Shown: one piece after another, positions 6,046 through 9,179 of the stretch
How positions within the stretch are numbered: position 1 is the first letter of the stretch
Layout of the letters: every line of letters begins with the position of its first letter
Source: Deltaproteobacteria bacterium
GTDB taxonomy: Bacteria; Myxococcota; Polyangia; Polyangiales; B10-G4
Assembly: GCA_019312705.1 (NCBI GenBank)
Contig: JAFDCW010000103.1
Span: 1 to 9,179, forward strand
Reading direction: 5' to 3'
DNA length: 9,179 nt
The notes under the pieces: generated by a model
What the model was told of the DNA's origin: nothing
Database searches by the model: none
The model's input: only the letters and a program-made list of their open reading frames with translations
Program-made: the position numbers and the translations under genes

Positions 6046-6648
6046 GTGCGACGGCTCCTCGTCCCGATTTCCTTTCTCTTCGCCCTGATCTTCGCCGTCG
6101 CGTGCGGCGCATCGGTGCCGACGAGGTACGTGCACGAGCGCGACCTCGGCGACTACCAGTACCGACGCTATCAGAAGGTCCTCGACCTCGAATTTCCCGT
6201 CGAGGGCAACGACGCGGTCGGCCACACAGCGAGCTACGTCAAGCGGGGCCGAACCCGCGAGGTGGTCTTCGCCACCGCCTTCGTGACGGTCTACGAGCAC
6301 GCCCCCTCGCTCACCGCCGAAGTTGCGGACCGCCTCGAGAGCCTCGGCACCTACGAAGTCGCCGTCGGCGAGCTCGAGGGCGACTACGTGTGGTGGCTCG
6401 ATGGAGGAGAAGACCGCTGGGCCCTCTGGGTCTCCGGCAACTACGTCGTCAAACTCGGGGCGCCCCGGGGCGAAGACATCCCCGAAGACGTCGCCGAGAG
6501 GTACATGGACACCTATCCGTCCGACCTCAACGAACACGGCCGGGCTGAAGACGGATCGGACAGCGCGGGGCCCTCGCGGCGCCAAGCCCAGGCCGAAAGC
6601 GAAGACCTCGACATGCCCGAGCATCTGCGCGAAGGCGTGGTCCGATGA
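6046..6648 (+). CDS. Lipoprotein of unknown function
   Basis: Starting at GTG 6046 gives a 200-residue protein with a clean lipoprotein signal: two arginines, a hydrophobic core and the lipobox A-V-A-C (Cys20). The in-frame ATG 6004 would add 14 residues of poor n-region and overlaps the upstream gene, so GTG is preferred; the TATTTT box 6 nt before it agrees. The mature part is soluble: a YVHERDLGDYQYRRYQ segment, an apparent mixed alpha/beta core to about residue 150, then an acidic, Ser/Gln/Glu-rich tail likely to be disordered. I do not recognise a domain; similar uncharacterised lipoproteins are expected in related genomes. Its TGA overlaps the aminotransferase ATG (ATGA at 6645-6648), which suggests translational coupling. 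Confidence 0.78.
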   Translation: MRRLLVPISFLFALIFAVACGASVPTRYVHERDLGDYQYRRYQKVLDLEFPVEGNDAVGHTASYVKRGRTREVVFATAFVTVYEHAPSLTAEVADRLESLGTYEVAVGELEGDYVWWLDGGEDRWALWVSGNYVVKLGAPRGEDIPEDVAERYMDTYPSDLNEHGRAEDGSDSAGPSRRQAQAESEDLDMPEHLREGVVR

Positions 6649-7748
6649 GCGACCTTCGACACCTCGTGTGTCGACGCCTCGCCCCTCTCACCGCCTACAC
6701 GCCGAAGGCTCCGGCACCCATCAAGCTCGACGCCAACGAGAGCCCCTGGCCCCTGCCCGAGGAAGCCCGGAAGGTCCTCGCCGCGGCCCTCGCCTGCCTC
6801 GACTTGCATCGCTACCCTGACCCCCGCGCGACGCGCCTGCGCGCATTGCTCGCCGAGCGGCATGGAGGCGCCGCAGACGACTACGTCGTCGGGGTCGGAA
6901 GCGACGAGGTGATCTGCCTCTTGATGCAGGCCTTGTCTGAGCCGCGGCAGGGTTTGCACGCGGCGACGGTGCTCTTCCCCGAGCCGAGCTTCGTGATGTA
7001 CCGCCACAACGGCACCGTCTCTGGCATGCGGCCAGTGGCAGTGCCCCTGGGCCCCGACTTCTCTCTCGACGCCTCGGCCATGGCGGCGGCGGTCCTCGAA
7101 TGCCGGCCGAACCTCATCTTTTTGGCCTCCCCCAACAACCCCACCGGCAACGCCTTTGCCGACGAAGCCATCAACGAGGTCATCGACGCCGCGCCGGACG
7201 CCCTCGTCGTCATCGACGAGGCCTACGCGCCCTTCGCAGGGCGCTCCCTCGGCGCCCTCGTCGATGACCGCCCCAACGTCGCGCTGATGGGAACCCTGTC
7301 CAAGGTCGGCCTCGCCGGCGCCCGGGTGGGCTTCTGCCGCCTGCCGCCGTCCCTCGCTGCCCACGTCGACAAGGCTCGCCAGCCCTACAACCTGTCGAGC
7401 CTATCCCTGTGCGCCGCCGAGCTCGCGCTGACGGACCTGTCGGCGGTCCTCGAGGGCCAGGTGGCCGCCATCGTCGAAGAGCGTGGCCGGCTCGAAAGCG
7501 CCCTCCGGGAGTACGCCGAGCTTCGCCCACTACCAAGCGCCGCGAACTTCATCTTGACCGAGGTCGAGGGCCGAAATGCCGCCGCCAGGGTCGCTGTGGC
7601 CCTTCGAAAGGCCGACATCGCCGTGCGCGCTTTCCCGGCGCCGGGGCCCCTTGCGAAGCACCTGCGCATCACCGTCGGCACACCAGACCAGAACGACGCG
7701 CTCCTGGCCGCCCTACCTGCGGCACTATCGACCGCGGCCGACGGCTGA
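6645..7748 (+). CDS. hisC: Histidinol-phosphate aminotransferase-like (class I/II PLP enzyme)
   Basis: The 367-residue fold-type I aminotransferase has the HisC landmarks in order: IKLDANESPWPLP, RYPDPRATRLRALLA, GVGSDEVICLLMQA, FPEPSFVMY, ASPNNPTGN, VVIDEAYAPFAG, GTLSKVGLAGARVGF with the presumed PLP Schiff-base Lys220, and LRITVGTPDQN carrying the substrate-carboxylate arginine. The length is normal for HisC, and no export signal is present. The expected reaction is glutamate-dependent amination of imidazole acetol phosphate in histidine synthesis. However, no other his gene is in the window, and HisC relatives also transaminate aromatic and other amino acids, so the substrate is open. The start is fixed by the 4-nt ATGA overlap with the upstream lipoprotein gene. 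The arginine kinase gene begins 16 bp after its stop. Confidence 0.88.
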   Translation: MSDLRHLVCRRLAPLTAYTPKAPAPIKLDANESPWPLPEEARKVLAAALACLDLHRYPDPRATRLRALLAERHGGAADDYVVGVGSDEVICLLMQALSEPRQGLHAATVLFPEPSFVMYRHNGTVSGMRPVAVPLGPDFSLDASAMAAAVLECRPNLIFLASPNNPTGNAFADEAINEVIDAAPDALVVIDEAYAPFAGRSLGALVDDRPNVALMGTLSKVGLAGARVGFCRLPPSLAAHVDKARQPYNLSSLSLCAAELALTDLSAVLEGQVAAIVEERGRLESALREYAELRPLPSAANFILTEVEGRNAAARVAVALRKADIAVRAFPAPGPLAKHLRITVGTPDQNDALLAALPAALSTAADG

Positions 7749-7764
7749 GCCGTAGGGAGACTCT

Positions 7765-8835
7765 ATGTGGATCGAGGAAATCGCGCGGGTGCAGAAATCT
7801 CACCCCGACAACCTGATGACCCGGTACTTCGACCCGGCCTACTACGACACGCTGGCGCCGGAGCATCAACGACGCCTAGCGCGAATCATCGCCACGGGCT
7901 GGCAAAACCCGGACAGCACCATGGGTGCCTACGCGATGCATCCGGACGACTACGACTTGTTCCGGCCTTACCTGGACAAGCTCATCCGCGCCTACCACCA
8001 CATCGAGGGCGAGATGAAGCAGGTCTCGGACTGGGACCTGGGCGATGGCATGGACCTGCGCACCATCGACCCCGACCTCGACGACGTCTCGATGCGGGTG
8101 AGGGTGTGCCGCAACCTGTCGGACTTTCCCCTGCCCGGCGCCATGACCCGGACCGACCGGGTAGCCCTCGAGGGCCGCATGGCGACGGTCTTCGATCACC
8201 TGGCGGCGGCGGACGGTTTCGGCGGCGGGTACGTCTCCCTGACTCCGGGCTCGCCCCATGAGATCACTCCCGCGCGGTATGCCGAACTCGTCGACCAGCA
8301 CCGGATGTTCAAGGACATGAGCGGGGATAAGTACCTCTCCGTCGCCGGGATCAGCGCCGACTGGCCCCACGGGCGCGGCATGTACCAGTCCGAGGACGGG
8401 GGCTTCATCGTGTGGGTCGGCGAGGAGGACCACCTCCGGGTGATGGCGATGGAACGCGGCGCCGACCTGGGCAGCGTATTCGAGCGCTTGCGTGGGGGCC
8501 TCGAGCTGCTGACGTCCCAGGGACTGGATTTCGCCCGGTCGCCCAGCTACGGGTACGTGACCAGTTGCCCCACCAACCTAGGCACCGGAATGCGGGCCAG
8601 CCTGCACCTGCCGCTGCCGAAACTGACCCACAACGGCGCTGACGTGCAGGCTCTGAAGCCTCGGTGCAAGGGCCTGGGCCTGTCCGTGCGTGGCGCGGGC
8701 GGTGAGCACACCGCGGCCGGAGAGGGGGGGATCGTGGACATCTCCCCGAGCGCGCGCCTCATGGTCACCGAAGGTGAGATCGCCCGGCGCCTGTACCAAG
8801 GCGTGAAGGACTTGTGGAAAGAGGAAAGAGGATGA
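7765..8835 (+). CDS. Arginine kinase (ATP:guanido phosphotransferase)
   Basis: This is a phosphagen kinase that would reversibly phosphorylate L-arginine with ATP, buffering cellular energy. At 356 residues it has the standard monomeric length. The nucleotide-binding and catalytic residues of horseshoe-crab arginine kinase can be matched: the VRVCRN segment, Glu221 and Arg225 in EEDHLR, Cys268 and Arg277 in CPTNLGTGMR, and Arg309 and Glu314 in the RGAGGEH loop. The guanidino-specificity region NPDSTMGAYAMHPDDY is the short arginine-kinase type with Ser and Tyr retained, not the longer creatine-kinase type, so arginine is the likely substrate. GGGAGA precedes the ATG with normal spacing. The stop overlaps an ATG of the GMC oxidoreductase frame. 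It is clearly bacterial in gene setting and base composition. Confidence 0.95.
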   Translation: MWIEEIARVQKSHPDNLMTRYFDPAYYDTLAPEHQRRLARIIATGWQNPDSTMGAYAMHPDDYDLFRPYLDKLIRAYHHIEGEMKQVSDWDLGDGMDLRTIDPDLDDVSMRVRVCRNLSDFPLPGAMTRTDRVALEGRMATVFDHLAAADGFGGGYVSLTPGSPHEITPARYAELVDQHRMFKDMSGDKYLSVAGISADWPHGRGMYQSEDGGFIVWVGEEDHLRVMAMERGADLGSVFERLRGGLELLTSQGLDFARSPSYGYVTSCPTNLGTGMRASLHLPLPKLTHNGADVQALKPRCKGLGLSVRGAGGEHTAAGEGGIVDISPSARLMVTEGEIARRLYQGVKDLWKEERG

Positions 8836-8843
8836 GGGGACCA

Positions 8844-9179
8844 ATGTCCGAAGACCACTACGACTGGATCATCATCGGCTCGGGGTTCGGGGGCAGCGTT
8901 TCGGCGCTGCGACTCCGAGAGAAGGGCTACCGCGTCCTGGTGATAGAGAAGGGTCGCCGCTTCGCGCCGGAGGAGTTCCCGAAAACCAACTGGGACCTCA
9001 AGCGGTGGATGTGGATGCCGGCGGCGGGGCTGCGCGGCATCTTCCAGATGTCCTTTCTCGAGCACGTGACCATCCTTCACGGCGTCGGCGTCGGCGGCGG
9101 GTCTTTGGTCTACGCCAATACCCTCCCTACCCCGACCCAGTCGTTCTTCGATGCCGCGTCCTGGGCGCACCTCGCCGAT
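8844..9179 (+). CDS. GMC-type FAD oxidoreductase, N-terminal part (3' end outside window)
   Basis: The 112 visible residues carry an N-terminal dinucleotide-binding fold: DWIIIGSGFGGS (GxGxxG at residues 12-17), then VLVIEKG with Glu35 positioned to bind the FAD ribose. GVGVGGGSLVYANTLP (residues 80-95) is a flavin-contacting stretch very like that of cholesterol oxidases. The family oxidises alcohols, often sterols, using FAD; the catalytic C-terminal part is outside the window. No signal peptide is seen. Two starts are possible: ATG 8832, which overlaps the kinase stop as ATGA, and ATG 8844 with GAGGGG just before it. The second gives the more usual N-terminus. The overlap places the gene in one transcript with the arginine kinase. 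Confidence 0.85.
   Translation, partial: MSEDHYDWIIIGSGFGGSVSALRLREKGYRVLVIEKGRRFAPEEFPKTNWDLKRWMWMPAAGLRGIFQMSFLEHVTILHGVGVGGGSLVYANTLPTPTQSFFDAASWAHLAD

Noticed and set aside
5216..6112. 298-codon minus-strand ORF opposite the SBP gene
   Set aside because: Shadow ORF with Arg/Asp/Gly-rich translation; the plus-strand reading has family motifs.

Overview
The window is GC-rich, densely coding DNA with strongly GC-biased third codon positions. It most resembles a Myxococcota (deltaproteobacterial) chromosome, perhaps of the Polyangiales/Sandaracinaceae type. Reasons for this: several short-signal lipoproteins, one with a long Asp/Thr/Gly linker of the DTG-x-GDTG style; a bacterial arginine kinase, a rare enzyme in bacteria but known in Myxococcus; and a cholesterol-oxidase-like GMC flavoprotein. 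The placement is an inference from protein style; no rRNA or other marker gene is present.

Layout. (1) 2-802, +: C-terminal half of an MFS transporter, cut by the left edge. (2) 861-1754, -: a lipoprotein with a discoidin-like domain (1011-1754), followed in the same frame by a 31-residue micro-lipoprotein ORF that ends just after a 9-G tract (861-956). (3) 1755-2002: divergent intergenic region with three CCGGCCG boxes spaced 11 bp apart. (4) 2003-4142, +: an LD-carboxypeptidase-like S66 peptidase and a GT4 glycosyltransferase 13 bp apart, followed by a GC-rich hairpin. (5) 4358-5098, +: an exported protein of unknown function, again followed by a hairpin. (6) 5204-6013, +: a lipoprotein with an amino-acid-binding (SBP family 3) domain whose two halves are in swapped order, apparently a natural circular permutation. 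(7) 6046-9179, +: unknown lipoprotein, HisC-type aminotransferase, arginine kinase and GMC oxidoreductase (cut by the right edge), the last four tightly spaced or overlapping and probably one transcript.

Two themes connect the window. First, four lipoprotein ORFs (956-, 1754-, 5204+, 6046+) each have a TANNNT hexamer exactly 6-7 nt before the start codon, and a fifth copy lies 6 nt before an in-frame ATG (4298) of the secreted-protein gene. That is the arrangement expected of leaderless mRNAs. Operon-internal cytoplasmic genes instead use Shine-Dalgarno sites or ATGA overlaps. Second, much of the content concerns the envelope (lipoproteins, wall-peptide hydrolase, glycosyltransferase, transporter), joined at the right end to an arginine/phosphagen energy-buffering enzyme.
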